A program made the position numbers and the translations under genes. This document shows positions 22,103-35,707 of a DNA stretch of 64,000 nt, piece after piece. The stretch covers positions 32,290,853-32,354,852 of the forward strand of contig OX387183.1 of assembly GCA_947561395.2 (NCBI GenBank), in the 5' to 3' direction. The notes beneath the pieces were generated by a model. The model did no database searches. It was not told where the DNA came from and was given only the letters and a program-made list of their open reading frames with translations. Origin of the DNA: Buxus sempervirens. Lineage: Eukaryota; Streptophyta; Magnoliopsida; Buxales; Buxaceae. Numbering within the stretch: the first letter of the stretch is position 1; the number at the start of each line of letters is the position of its first letter.

Positions 22103-23465
22103 TGTAATGCCCTGGATCCGGATATCATATCCAAACCCGAAGTGTTAAAATAACAGTGGCCCAAAAACATGCTAAACCAGACAATAATAAAAAATTCAAC
22201 TTTATTCATAATTAAAGTGCGGAAGGAAAATATGAAATCTAAATAAAAACGTGTATTAAATAAATCAAAGTATCTAATCATAACCACCAATCCACAGTAA
22301 ACATCAAATAAAACTATCTGGTATGGGGTTTAACTACAGTACCCTAAAATAACCCATGATCATCTATTATAAACTTCATACTCAAATGAACATCAAATAA
22401 TATCAATCATTAATCCTACATAGTGAAGTAGTCTTTTTGTCTGTAATTAGAATAATCCCCTTGCGAATCAGGCTCCGCAATGTCCTCACCAAGATAATCT
22501 GAAAACAAATCTGATAAAACAATGTGAGATAATGAAATCTTAGCAAGTAGCCATGCAGAAAAGAAATATTTATACAGTTCTAAATATGCAAATGAATAAT
22601 CAGATTAATCCAGCAATTAAATCATAAAAACAAGCATTCATGATAAGTCTTGCAGGACTCATGAAATAGAGAATAGAGGAAATGTCAGGCTATGCCAATA
22701 TGCTACCTAACTGATTTATAGGTGGGTCAGCCGCTACCGGTCATGCTATTCAACACCCAACGGAAGAATTCAATTGATACCAAAGTGAGTTAGCATGTAC
22801 GATCCAACCAATCCAGGAGTGGATGACGTAACAACCGACCAATCTAGGAGCGGTACCATCTTCAAGATGATGGAATGCCTATGACACAGAATCTGAACTT
22901 TAACAACCATTTCACTTACTAGTTACTTTATAGATCCATGTAAGAGCTAAGCCCACTCAACAGTGGTAAACCAAAAACAGTTACTTTAGATACCAAAAAC
23001 ATCATTAATAATCCACAAGTCAACTCCAAGATACATGGAGGAAACCTAAGTCTCAAACTCAAGCTACATGAGTGAAAATAACCACTCCGAGGTACACAGA
23101 GGAAACTAATAATAATTCTGTCATAACAATACTGAAAACATCTTTAAGTAGGTTAAATACAAGTGTACAAACCAATAAAATCAAATAAAGTTAAAAAGAA
23201 AATAGTTTAGAACGATAAACTCGAATAAAAGCTATTTCAGTAGAACATACCCAAAATCTTTATAAAATTTCAATTTAATCAACGGCCAGTGCAAAAATTT
23301 TTAGAATACCCTAATCTTATTGGTACGTGAGTTAGAATTCAATAAAAACAAATTTATAATAAAAAAACTAGAATAATTTCAGAAATACAAATTTTCTGTC
23401 AAGAGTGCTCGAGCATTGTTGGGCGCTCGTGTAAGACCAACTTTCCCAAATTCAGCCACTCGGGA
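22103..23465 (+). mobile_element. LTR, TGTAAYGCCC family, copy 1 (left part)
   Basis: It starts TGTAATGCCCTGGATCC and is clearly similar to the LTR copies at 23466, 29419 (minus) and 47030. The copy is interrupted at 23466 by copy 2 and resumes at 30026 as TTGCGCTCAATTG. Then it is cut again at 30264 by the Tat-like element. The spliced flanks match an uninterrupted stretch of copy 2 (25130-25150), which supports the insertion model. No coding sequence is visible, as expected for an LTR. Confidence 0.7.
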
Positions 23466-26160
23466 TGTAATGCCCCAGATCCAAGTGTTTTTTTCTTCTT
23501 CTTTTTTTTTTTGACCGATCAAGGCATTATTTGAATGATAACAAAACAATGAAGTACATGGCATAAAAAGGTTGAAGATAAATTAGAGTACGCTAAGGAA
23601 CTTTTTAAGTCATTAACAAACTTACAAAAGTTACAAGTGGAAACATAAACTAAGAACTAATTTACAATATTAACTCATATTTGGGTCTTAACTAAATACT
23701 ACCCCTTTTCACAATCACCCCAAGCTTGTCGACCTCTCCAAGAATATCTAAAAAATGGGGAAAACTGGAGTGATATAAATCTCAACAAGTAGCAATACGC
23801 ATGCTATAAAACAATCCATAATTTTATAAAACAAGTAATGAGGAATGCGATTAAGCCAGATCAATGATAATAATAATAATACATAAATCATAACAATCAG
23901 CAAGCCACACCTGTGACATCACAGGACTAATAGAATCGTAAACAGAGTTACTACAGACTTGTGCCAATATGCTACTTAATCGAATTACAGGCGGGCCAAC
24001 CGATACTGGTCAGGTTATTCGACACACAATGGAAGTACTCAACCGATGCCGGAGTGAGTTAGCATGTACGGTCCAACCGATATAATAGTGGATAACGTAG
24101 CAATCGACCAATCTAGGAGCGGTACCATCCTCGAGATGATAGAATGCCTATGACCCAAAATAAGAACTCCAGAAAACATTTCCATTTACTAGCTACTCTA
24201 TGGATCCATTAAGAGCTAAGCCTGCTAGACACAACTTCACAATAAAAAACCTTTAATAACTTAATAATGCATCAATCAATACTATAAGTTCTAAATATTC
24301 AATAAACAACTCATCGCAATTTCAAATATCTCATCCTGAGTACATGGGACATCTCTAAGTACACAGAGATATCAACATCCCAAGTATATGGGGCATCCCC
24401 GAGTACACGGAGGTAAAACAATGATTCTTCCAATTTATCGATGAAACCATATGCAAATATCCATAAATATAATATTGAATGTAAGAAATTGCTCAAATCT
24501 GGAAATAAATAGAAAACACTATTCCAAACCTTGAAAATACAATATTTATGGTAAAACATGCCCAAACTCTTGATTAAATACCTAAACAGTAGTTTATTAA
24601 TGTGAACACTCTTAAATGACTTATATTTAAGTATTAGATGACTTACTAAATCAATATATTAGGTCTTGCTTAATTTCATCTCCTAATTGGTTGTTATTCT
24701 CAATAATTTATTCAATAATGACCAAAATTTCTTCTTTTAAGAACCTAAGGTGTCAAAACTAATTAATATTGATATTTGATCCTTTCAGAGGGTAACTTAG
24801 GTCTGTAGTGAAGTTTAGGAATAGGTAATGTTACCTAAAACCAGATCTAAATAGGTTAAGTCCACATGTTCCTCAAAACACCTCTATAAAATCCATCTTT
24901 AAATTCATCGTTCCAAATTACTATTCTTTTATCTAAATTTCATTCTGTCACTTCCTACATTTGATATTATTCTATTACAAGTGTTACAACTTTATAATTC
25001 CTAGAAAAATCATTAAAAATATATTTGGGCTCAAAATCCAAAATTTGGAAAATTCTAACAGTGGTCACTCGACATCACGCTGGAGCGACCTGTTGGGCAT
25101 TCTTTGCTAAGTCAATTTTTGCTTATCCGCTCGGGATCACGCTTGAGCGTCCTCCCAGGCGTTGAGTTCCTAGGTTTTGTTATTTTGTTTTGAAATACAC
25201 AGGTGAGATGCCTGTAATTGCGCTTGAGCGTTTACGAGCGCTTGGGCAAATTTCAGTGTATTTTCTGGGTTTTCTAATTTTCCGAAATATAAAATATTTT
25301 GTATAGTTTTTAATTGTTTCTAATCATCATAATTTTATTCTAAATCAGTTCTAAAACAATCCTAATCTATTCCCATCAATTATATTTTGATCTAGAATTT
25401 TCTACCTAAATAAATCTCTTATGATCATCATTTTTCTTGATTTCACCTAAAGTATATGAAAACAAAACCGTTTTAGAAAATTCTCAACTCTTCACAACAA
25501 GATCTAAATTTAAAACAAACCAAGATAAAACATCTAAATCATACAGAAATCATGCAATTCCTCCAGTTTTCAAAGTGTTTGCTACTTGCCTCAAGAACGC
25601 AAAATCCATCTTCTCATTGAACCCAAAAGTATAGCTATGTTTCTGCTATTATCACACCACTTTAGGGATCTCCAAACATCATCTCCACTGTTCATATTGA
25701 AGAACCACCAATGAAGAACAAAACCTCCAAATTTGAGATCGATCCAACGGTTCATCGTCTTCCGATCGTACTGTGATGGTTGCTGATCGGACTTTTCTGC
25801 AACTCCTCTTTTTCTCTTAAGTCTCTTATTTTCTCTCTGTTTTTCTAACCTTATGCATGAATTTTCTCTCTCCTTTTGTCCACATGATTGAATTAATGGA
25901 AACCCTAAATCTTCCCTAATGCCTTCCTTTTATAGACTCACCCAAATACTAATCCTAATTAGATTAGAAAACTTTCTAACTAGGATTTCTAATTCTATTT
26001 GGAAAACTTTCCTATCTTATCTCTCCTTTTAATTATTTTCACTTAAATCTAATTTATAAGAAACTTCTATTTTTCTTTATTTTCGTGCTAATTTAATTCC
26101 TTATTTTAAAATATTACTAAAACACCTCATTATCTCTCATATTTCCCAATTTAAGGCCCA

Positions 26161-26165
26161 TAATT
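26161..26165. repeat. Solo LTR target duplication, left
   Basis: TAATT, repeated at 29420-29424. Confidence 0.85.
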
Positions 26166-29100
26166 TGTAAAATCCCAAAATTTTAATAAATTAAAATTTT
26201 GTATTTTAGTAATTAATTTAAGTTAATTGGAGAGTTTTGCAAGAAAGGATATTAAATGTGAGTAAATTAAGCTCCGGGTGAAACTAATTGGGAAAATTCA
26301 ATTATGGAAGTGCGAAAATATTGGTTATTTTATTTTGGGGAATTTAAGTTGATGGATGATGTGGCAATTATGGGTTAATTAACCAAACTAGGTGCTGGTG
26401 TAGGGATTCCAATAAGATGGCATAGCAAGGGATCAGGAATAGAGTTGCTGCAGAGCAGCAACTATTTAAACCAAAGAAATTTAGTCGCTGGTTCATTTGG
26501 CAGTCGATTGAATTGAGGTTTGGAGTTTCTTAGAGAAGGGAAGAAGGAGCTAGGGTTCTGAATTAGATCTGGCAGATTGGGAGAGATCAAGGAGGGTTGT
26601 TGTGGTCATCCGGTTCGGATCAAGGGAGGTTGGAGATCTGCAACAGCAACTTTCGTTTGTGCAGGAGCAAGAATTTCTGCAAGCTGGGTTGTTGTGATTC
26701 GAAATTCAGGTAAGATCCACAAAACCTAGCTCTAATTCGTGGCCTTTCAATCAAAAATTTAAGAAGAAGTTCAGATCTGGAGTCTATGATCTGGTTATCG
26801 AATCCTGCAAAACAATGAGGTTCGTCCATATTTTGGAGGGAATTTCAGAATCTACTGTGTGCAATTGAAGGTTCAGCAACTGGAATTCGTTGATTTGAGG
26901 TAAGTAGCACAACCTGATTTCTCCTTGAATGATTTGGAACTGTTATGTGATTTTGTTGAAGTATAGATCTGCCGAATCCTCTGTTTTTATGATAATATCG
27001 CTTAGAACTTTGTAGGATGTTCATGTGTGTTATTACAATTGGATGCATGCTAATTGAATAATATTAGGCTTAGAATTATGCTGGAATTGGTTTGAGCATG
27101 AAGCATTAGAGCAATTACGAACAAATTATAGTTACGGCAAGTCGTGGAATGTGAAAAAGGGAGGGCGCCTAGGATTGCCTAGGATGGCCTACCTCCTGAA
27201 GGTAGGCGCTAGTGCAAATATGGAGAGGGCCTAGGATTGCCTAGGATGGCCTACCTCCTGAAGGTAGGCGCTCATGCAAAATTTGTATAACCTTGCCCAG
27301 CTATGTTGTTAGAAGCTATATGTCATAGATGTAATGTTTAAAACATGTTCTACAATACTTAAATGGGTGTTATAAGTACTTGGTAAAGATTTTTAGCAGA
27401 GGTTTCATGCAATGGTATATGGAAGAATTAAAGTATAAGAATGTGAAGAAATTTTCGAAAACCAACCTAGCTCTTGCTCAGTAAATCCTTAACTGATTTA
27501 AGTTCTAATGGGTAGGAAACAATTAGGGAGCTAACCAGGAGTTAATAAGAGACTGTTGGGAAATAAGAGAGGATGGATCTGAGAATATAATTCCGGTACC
27601 AAGGTTTAAAAATCAGCAAACTGTTTAGGTTAATAAGTGTAATGTTCTTAGGAGTCTAGAACCTGTCCAGCTCTATTATCTTAAATTGGTGTGGTGGTTA
27701 TTAATTTCCATTAAGGTATTAACTCTTAGAGAACTTAAATATAAGTATGTGAGGTAATTAGGAAGAAATATAGGTGCTGGAAACTGGTGGTATATTAGTG
27801 TATTGAGTCTTGAAATCTGAGATTTGTTTGGTCAAGTGTTTTGAGAAATTCTTAAGTGCTGAAAACTTCTCTAGCACATACATCTTTTGCATGGCAAAAC
27901 TAAATTTGAGGATGCAAGTAAAGGACTGTTTAAAAATAAACAAATGGGATTTGAGTGAAATCTTAGGATGCAGAATTAAGTGTATAATTAAGGAGTTTCT
28001 AAATGAATAAGAGAGTTAAATGAAGGCAATAATGTCTTAGGTTCAATAATAAGGAATTAAGTATAATTTCTTCGAGAAAGGTACTGGTTGGGCATAAAGT
28101 AAGTATTGCAATAACTAAAATTTAATAATGGGTCTAAATTCTGATTTTCACATCCGGATTTGCTAGTTAAACTAGAACAATAGAGCTATAAAGCAATGCG
28201 GTTAAGATTATTATTTAGATTAAATTGTACCTATAATTATCTTATCTTTCAAATATCGTTAAACCTTGATTTGTTAGCTCTGGATTTCACCTCGGATTTG
28301 ACGGGATTGTCTTGATTATGTAATTTTTACATTGCACCGGTTTTATGCGGATTCTACGGAAAGAGAAGTTTAAATGGAATATAAATGATTGGTTTTCTGG
28401 TTTGGAATTGATTTTCCTCCATGTACTTGGAGAGACAGTTGTGATGCCCATGTACCTGGGTAATTGTGATGCCTCCGTGTACTCGGGGATGCCCCATGTA
28501 CTTGGGATGTGGATGCCTCTGTGTACTCAGAGATGCCCCGTGTACTCGGGATGATATGATTGAGATTGAGATGAGTTGTGCTTGCTAGATTTCACGGTTG
28601 GTTTTGGTTTTAGAGTCTAGTGGGCATAGCTCGATATGGATCCATGTTAGGAGCTAGTTAGTGGAAAGGATTGTTCTTTGCTAGTTGTAATACTTTGTTC
28701 ACGCACGCGTTTCCACTGTGTACTCAGTGAGGCCTGATCGTGTACTCGGCTGGCTGCGGCTATCCCTCATTTTATCGTGTACTCGGACTGTGACTGGATT
28801 AGTACATGCCAACCCATCACTGTACTGGGTGGGTTCTCCCGCAATAAGACGATGATCGTGTACTCGGCATATCGCACCTAAGCCGGGAGGTGGCATAGTG
28901 AACACTGGCATTACCTAGTTAAAGACAGTCTTATTTCATGAGTCCTGCAGCGACTTATCAACGGTTGATTTGATGTTACATATATATATTGGTTGAACTG
29001 GATTATTTCTACATTTTATACTGATTGATTGGATTACTGTTGAATTACTTGGATTATTCGGAACTAATGTGTTATCGCTACTGTTGCATGATTTACAACT

Positions 29101-29419
29101 GTATCATATTTTAGAACTGATGAACTGTATTTGAGCATGCATGTGCTGCTTACTGGGATATTCGTATCTCATTCTTTTCCATTTTGTTTTGTTTTCAGAT
29201 TCTAGTAAGGACGGCACCAGAGGGTATATGCTTAGTTCATGTGAGTTAGCCTTGGGTTATAGTATTTTTATTGATGAGCTTGGGTTATAGTGCACTCTGA
29301 TTATTTAGTTATTGTTTTATTCATGTTTTCCTTCACTCTGATTTGCTATCCTGGGTTATATATTAACCTTCGGTGATAAGTTACGGTTTCTCTATGTAAC
29401 TTGGATCCGGGGCGTTACA
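26166..29419 (-). mobile_element. Solo LTR, TGTAAYGCCC family, copy 3, nested in copy 2
   Basis: On the minus strand it starts TGTAACGCCCCGGATCC at 29419 and ends GGGATTTTACA at 26166. Perfect 5-bp target duplications (TAATT at 26161-26165 and 29420-29424) flank it. The length is 3254 bp with TG...CA ends and no gag or pol, so it is a solo LTR left by LTR-LTR recombination. It carries two copies, 62 bp apart, of a palindromic GCCTACCT-CCTGA-AGGTAGGC unit at 27187 and 27249. Confidence 0.88.
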
Positions 29420-29424
29420 TAATT
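29420..29424. repeat. Solo LTR target duplication, right
   Basis: TAATT, partner of 26161-26165. Confidence 0.85.
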
Positions 29425-30025
29425 AATCATAATTACCAATATGCCCTTTTTCCTTCTTTTAAGCCATAAATTTGCTATTAAATTCAAACCTAATCCAAAT
29501 TAAGTCTAATTAAATATTTCCAATTCTATTAATTACTTACTTAATTAATTTATTAATTGGCCTATTGGGAAAAGACTAAAATACCATTTTCTTTACTTAT
29601 CTCACATTTAGCCATTGGATCTCTTCCAAAAATACCCATATTTATTTTTCATAATATTCTTAGCTTTAACATACAATTGAACTAATACCTATTTTCCCCA
29701 AACCTCTATATTTAATTTGCTCTCCTAATTTATCTTAATCAATTCTCCCCTTTTCTATTTATTATTAATTACTATTTAACTTTTCTTGAAGTCAATCTAT
29801 ATTTAATCTTTCTAATTAATTGAAGTTACTATTTAAATTCCTAATTACTCAAAACTATTATTTATTTATTTAATTACTAATATATCTTTGGATTATAATG
29901 TTAATCCTCCAATACCTAAATTAAATCTTTACTCATCAATATGTTTAGGCTTATTTAATTCATTCTATAATATTTAGATTTATTTTATTATATTATTATT
30001 ATATTTAAAAATTTAGGATTTTACA

Positions 30026-30264
30026 GGGATTGCGCTCAATTGTTCTTTTGGGCGCTTGGTTTACCAAAATTTTTTAGCTTTTGAGTTTTGAAATTTATAA
30101 AAAACATAGGCGAGCCGCCTTGAGTGGTGCTCGAGTGGTGATGAATGTCGACTCCTCATAATGTGGGGCCTAGTGTGATGCTCAAGTGTCATTGCAGGCG
30201 TCCATTATTTTTCGTAGATTTCTGGGATTCGTGATTTTTCCAACTTCAAACATGTCTTTCCAGA
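30026..30264 (+). mobile_element. LTR, TGTAAYGCCC family, copy 1 (resumed part)
   Basis: Continuation of copy 1 after copy 2. It contains GCGCTC/CTCGAG-type words as in copy 2. It stops at CCAGA (30260-30264), the possible target duplication of the minus-strand LTR that begins at 30265. Confidence 0.6.
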
Positions 30265-31325
30265 TGTGCGCATGGTCACATGGGTAAAAATGGGAATTTG
30301 GAGTTGCCACCGCCTAATGGGGTGCAAGCGGACACCTGGGTGCCTAAGTTTTTCTATTAAAGCTTGATCCGTGGCTAGAGATTCTAAGCAAGTTCTCGAT
30401 TGCGGTCTGGGGAAGTCCGTAGACACCCCAGTCCACCCCGTCGGATGACGGGTCCCATAGCTTTCCTGGTTTGAGTCAACTTTTGGTCTCTCACTCACCC
30501 GATTCCTATTCCAGTATGCACATTGGATTGAGTCTCGCGGGACCGCCAAAGTGGTGTGGGTCCCTTTACTTGATTTTATCTTTTTAGTTAAAGATGAGAT
30601 GAGTCTGATCGGGCGGGCCCCGTTGGAAGGCCCGTGGATTCCTTGGTGGGCTTGGTTGAGCCCACATGTGTCCCTTGGTGGGCCTCAATCTATGTTTGAG
30701 AGGTCCTTTGGGCTTTGGTTTAAATGAATTAATTTTTAATTTCAAGTTCAAGTTGGGATTTAATTGATTTCCATGCAAAGTGGGCCGGGATTGTTTGCGG
30801 GCTCTTGAGTAGGCCACCCAGTTGGTTTGCCAAATGATTTAAGATTATCTTGCTTAATTTGTGCCAAAATGGGCTAGGCCTTGGGCTTGGGGCCCTTTAC
30901 CTGGGCTTGGGCTTGAAAGCCCAAGACTTCCTGGGTTAGGGTTTAGAAACCCTAAGTTAGCTTGGTTTAATGGGCTTTAGTGGGCTTGAGAGGCCCAACC
31001 CGTGGTCTTGGCCAAACCATGCCTAAATCTAAGCATCATGGTTCCAAACTGGGCTTTGCTGGGCCTCAAAGAGTTTGGCCCACTCGACTAACTTGGTTTA
31101 TCTTTATTTAGCAAAATGAGTTTGTCGGGCTTGGTGGGCCCCGTTGGAAGGCCCACTGGAAATCACATTGGGCCGGGTTGGTCCATGGCCCATCTTGGGT
31201 TTTCAGTTGACCCGGAAAACCTTTCTAGTTCATCCGGTTTGATCAAACAAGACAAGAAAACCACACAAGATCACAAGGGTTTGCATTTCCGGCACTTTTG
31301 AGGGTGCAAAAATGAGGTGCTTACA
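30265..31325 (-). mobile_element. 3' LTR of a minus-strand Tat-like element
   Basis: In element sense it begins TGTAAGCACCTCATTTTTGC at 31325 and ends ...GCGCACA at 30265, 1061 bp with TG...CA ends. A purine-rich tract directly precedes it at 31326-31341, which identifies it as a 3' LTR. The body shares long blocks, including the stretch with TGGGTGCCTAAG and a run of GGCCCACC words, with 37864-38880 and, inverted, with 40525-41473. Confidence 0.8.
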
Positions 31326-31341
31326 GTAGTCCCTCTTTTCC
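31326..31341 (-). other. Polypurine tract of the Tat-like element
   Basis: On the minus strand this reads GGAAAAGAGGGACTAC just before the LTR start TGTAAGC. Such a tract primes plus-strand DNA synthesis in LTR retrotransposons. Confidence 0.75.
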
Positions 31342-34162
31342 GGAGTCACCTTGGGGATGAACGGCAAAGAAAAAGAAGAACCTTGTTTTTGCGCCCTGCA
31401 TTTCTATCGACATGATGAATGAGTTTAGTTCCTTTGATCATTTTTCAATGGAAGGGAAACACCAAATGGCTTCCACTTCCTGGTTGTGGATTTTTTTCAT
31501 TGAAAGGGAAACACCAAATGTCTTCCACTTTCTCACTTTGGAGCTTGCTTACCCTTAAGTCTTGGGTTTTCTGGAGCAACTCCTTGGCATTTAATTTTGA
31601 GTTTCAAAGGGATTAGGTGGGACTCAAGCTTGCCAACTTGTTTCGATGTTGATGCAAAGCACTCAACAATTTTCTTCTTCCCTTGTTTGTTCCATTAAAG
31701 CTTTTAAGTGATTTCAGGCTTGATTTCTTTTATCCTTTTTCCAGATTTGGGACTTTTGAGGACAGTTTTTTTTTTTTTAGTTTTGGTTAGGGAATGGCAT
31801 GAAGGAAGGAGGAAGGAGGAGATGCTCTTGGCAAGGAGGTGCTCTCAGCACTGCTCGGTGTCTCAAGGGAGCTCACACACTTGTCCTATTCTATTTTACA
31901 AAAGTGGGAAATAAAAAATTTACAAATGGGGCCAGTTTGCCCGAAAAGTTCTTCATTCTGCCCTTCTTTCCTCTGCTGTTTCTTTCTTTTGGCAGGGCCA
32001 TCCTCGAATTGTGAACGGACTTTTCTTCACGAGGCTCTTTTCCCCAGAGCTTTTGACTTCTGCCCTTGTTTTTCTGGGAGAAGGCCCTCTTGTACTGAGG
32101 AGGAGATCATCATTTAAGCAGGCATTGGGACTACTTCACTGGGAACTTATGGAAACCTTCCTGTATCTGTCTCTCGTTTGCAAAACCGGCCTCTTCAGAC
32201 TGGGCATGGTCTTGACATGTTGCTTTAGGTTTCTTGAAAACTCCGCTTGGGGAAAAGAATTTGTTGGGGACGGATGAAGTCTTTGCAATTCCCCTGCGGA
32301 TGCATTATTGCATTGGCTTTTCTCCACTCTACCTTTCTTCTGCTCTTGGCTTTTTGACACTTTTTGATTTTTTCTACTTCTTTGCCTTGCCTGGGTCTAC
32401 AAAATTCTCACAAAGTAGTGAGGTATCTGAAATTCAAAAAGGGGTAAGCGCTTACGGCTTACTTGTGATTTTTACAAGTGATTTTAAAAGAGAGGCGGGA
32501 CCAATGACTATGGTGAATTGCCTTGGTAGCTTGAAGTGTTTCGGGACGGTGTGTTTGACACGCATTCCCATGAGATTCTCGACTGGTGCCAGCAGAGGCT
32601 TAAAAAGATGAGGGGTGCTTTAAGGAGTGTTCCCCCTTTCCCAGTTTTGGTTTTCTCTCACTTTGACCCAATTTTTCAGGGTGGTTTCAGGATTTTGCAA
32701 TTGAAGGTTTTTCTCTTTTTCTTTTCCCTTGGGTTAGTGCCTGCCCCAGCTTGAGGGTCCTTGACCGACTCTCGTGTATCATGTCCCATAGATCAGAGAG
32801 GTCTTCATATTAGGATGAAACATCGGCTTGGTTTTCAATCTGAGAAATGAAGGGATATAAGGCTCAAATTCTTATCTTTTCATTTTCAGGTTTTACTTTG
32901 CGTCTTGCCAAAGCTTGTTCTTATTTTTTAGATTCCTTCATCATTAATCTGCATGAATTCCATTGTCACATTTTCTGCAATCAGAAAGGACTTTTTAATG
33001 GGAAGAAATAAAGGCTGAGGTTTTTAGTTTATGAAAGAAAGGGAATATGGCTCAAAGTCTCTTTGCAAATGGGTCAAGTCATGTTCTACCCTTTTCTTGG
33101 CTGCTTGGGCTTTGCCAACACCTTTTTTTTTTCCTTCATTTTCCTTTCTGAGGCCTTTTGTGGCCTTTGCTTTTTCCTTTTGCTTTTTTCTTTCCTTCGC
33201 TCTGGGATTGTCTTAGCTTTTTGCTTTGATTAGCAAGTCCCAGTGTATTTTCTGTTTTCTTTTCTTTGTTTCTGCTCATTCATGACTTCTCTTCTTTACC
33301 CAGCACCAGGTTTAGGGCTCATGACTTAGCGGGTTAGAAGAAAGAAAGTTAGGCTCAAGTGGTTTGACTAGAGATATGACTTTTAAAACTGGAGAAATAA
33401 AGCAAGGATGGCCTTTCATCCTTTTGTAGAAGTTGTGACATCTTGCTCATGCGAATTTGTTCCGGAATCTATTTATCCTTTTTATTTTCCTTTTCAGCTT
33501 TGCCCTAGTGTGGGGTGGCCAGACACAACACGGGTACTTGAATAATACGATCAAGCTCGAAGTGTTTTGACTAGCTGATCTTACAATTCAGGATGCATGA
33601 AGGATGACCTCTCATCCTTTCTTAGAGACATGATGTTAAAGCTGGCCTCGGTCCTTAGCTAGTTGAGACACTTTCACTTTCTTCTTGTTCTTTTCCTTTC
33701 TTTCCTCTCAAGGATTGCTCCGCTCAATGTAAAGATAGGTTGGGAAAGAAAATTAAGGCATGGATCAGGAAAGATTGCCTTTGGCTCAGTCAAGGTTTTC
33801 ATGGGAGCAGTATGTTGCACCCAGTTAAAGACACCTTTGAGCAACTCAGCATTTCTTCACGATCATGGTCGTGCCAAAAAAGATGCGGTTTCAGAGCAAT
33901 GTCATCATCGACCAACACTTGCATTTTTTCAAAAGGTATTTTCTTTTCTTTTTGTGTTTTTCATAAGGTTTTTTTTACAAAAGCTTGCAAGAAAGTAAAA
34001 AGCATTTAAAATGTTTACAAAATGACCATTCCTACCAGGGATGCTTGGTGCAAAAAATAAGGTTCAACTTATCCTGGTCATGGTGGACTTGGAGTGGAAT
34101 CGCGCCTGGTGAAGATTTTGGACTTCGGGATTGCTCTCTGCCTTGCAGTTTTACCAACTTGT
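31342..34162 (-). other. Internal region of the Tat-like element without visible pol
   Basis: In an autonomous element this side of gag would encode protease, reverse transcriptase, RNase H and integrase. I see none of these signatures on either strand. The part near 31650-31980 is homologous to 46230-46460, next to another LTR, so it is a family-specific 3' noncoding segment. The open frames here are short and rich in Phe and Leu from T-rich DNA. The element seems non-autonomous. Confidence 0.55.
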
Positions 34163-35707
34163 TCAGCTGGTGTTACTTGAAGACGCCTGATTGTGGTTAG
34201 GGAGAGGATTAGTGGTAGTGGCCGCAGGAGGAGTCGAAACCGGGGGATCGACTGAGATACGCTTGCTGTTGATCAAGTCTTGCACATCATGCTTCAAGTC
34301 CCAACAGTGGTTGGTGTGATGCCCGGGAGCTCCCATATGATACTCACAGCACTCATTGGGGTTGTAGAAGCGACTGTTGGATGGTTGGTGGTTCGGCTGC
34401 TTCTTTTGTAGGTATCCCTTCTTCAATAGGGTTGGAAGCAGCTCCGACAATGGATAAGGGAGAAGGGTAAATACCCTATTCATCCTTGCTTGATACTCCT
34501 CCTTAGTCCATCTTGGCTGCCCTGCGGGTTGCACCCTTTGGGCACTATTCCGATTTTCTCTCCTGTTGGGTGCCGAAAAGTGGAATGGCCTATTCTACTG
34601 GACATAGTTGACGGCCTCGTCCTCCTTCTTTCTGTCTATAGCTCTTCCATTGACAAGGGTCCTTCTCTGTTTCGTTGCGAAGCCAGCCACTCTGCCAGAC
34701 TTCACCCCATCCTCTATTCTGTCTGCTACCACCACAAGATCAGCGAAGCTCGCGGCAAACTGCCTTAGTAGAAGTGTATAATATGGTTGCCCCAATGTTG
34801 AGATGAATAGTGTCACCATCTCTTTCTCTAGCATGGGTGGTTGAACCATTTCGGTCATTTCTCGTCATCTCTTGGTCATTTTTTGCAATTCCATCCGAGT
34901 GGGCAAAACCTCCGTGTTGAACTTGAAGTGTTCAAGGAATGTGCTTGCCAGGTTGTCCCAAGTTCTAATCTGGTTCCTGTCTAGACTGGCGAACCATTTC
35001 TGTGCTAACCCTATCAATGAACGCTAAAAGAACTGGATCATAATTCTCTCATCATAAGCGTATAGGCACATATCCCCATAGTATGCCCTTAGGTGTGATA
35101 GTGGACAACCACTTCCGTCGAACTTCACAAAGTCCGGACATTTGAACTTGGGTGGCAGTTGCAAATTAGGGAAAAATCCTAGTCTGTCCAATGAAGCTTC
35201 CTTTGGCATAGGACCTCGGTTCACGTTCTGCATCTATTCTTTTAGGGCTTGCAGATCTGCTTGCATCTAGGCTGTGATACTTACTGCCTCTTGTGCTTTG
35301 TACCACTCCTCTTCTTCACGCCCCATTCCTTGTGGCATTACTTGCTGCGGTGGTACGGCTAGGGGTGCTGGAATTTGTAAAGGCTGCTCCGGTTGAAGTG
35401 GAAAATGATGTGGGATCTGTGGTTCTGGCGGCTGTAGGTTCAACTGTGGGAGAACTGGTGGTGGCCGCTCTGGTTGTAGCTGTTGTACCCGAGGTACCGG
35501 TTGCTGTGGCGGAGGTACCGGCAGTGGTGGTTGTACAAGCTACTGTGGCGCTTGCATTCGTTCCATTTGCTGCATCATGGCAGTCATCATGGTGGTCATG
35601 TTGGCCATCTGCTGATTAAGGCCAGCGATCAAAGGGTGGCCTTCCAAGTCCTCTTGCCCGTGAGGCGGGAGAGGTGGCGCTTGCTCGTGTTCTTCGACAA
35701 GGTCCAT
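34163..35707 (-). pseudogene. Ty3/gypsy (Tat-like) gag gene, broken by stops
   Basis: One minus-strand frame (start codon at 35707) runs through the whole stretch with several in-frame stops. The N-terminal part is Gln/Pro-rich with Met-rich repeats. Next comes a capsid-like region with PPKFKCPDFVKFDGSGCPLS and a following LRAYYGDMCLYA, and then a segment with QKWFASLD. Near the end is a zinc-knuckle-like CCEYHMGAPGHHTNHCWDLK. This is the order of retrotransposon gag proteins: capsid then nucleocapsid. The product would coat element RNA in cytoplasmic particles. Intact segments are at 35024-35233, 34595-34858 and 34163-34534. The stops make it non-functional. Confidence 0.85.

Larger units (their letters stand above)
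23466..30025 (+). mobile_element. Solo LTR, TGTAAYGCCC family, copy 2, split by copy 3
   Basis: It starts TGTAATGCCCCAGATCC and ends GGATTTTACA. The flanking GGGA on both sides (23462-23465 and 30026-30029) suggests a target duplication. Subtracting the nested copy 3 with its 5-bp duplication leaves about 3.3 kb, the same size as copy 3, so it appears to be a solo LTR with no internal region. Two dyad segments (CACTC...GAGCG and CGCTC...GAGCG) sit 62 bp apart at 25066 and 25128. Confidence 0.75.

Noticed and set aside
31708..33998. Plus-strand open frames rich in Phe, Leu and Ser
   Set aside because: They come from T-rich noncoding DNA of an element that lies on the minus strand; they overlap each other and show no domain.
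35293..35619. Val/Ala-rich plus-strand open frame over the gag region
   Set aside because: Shadow of the Gln/Pro-rich N-terminal gag segment on the minus strand.
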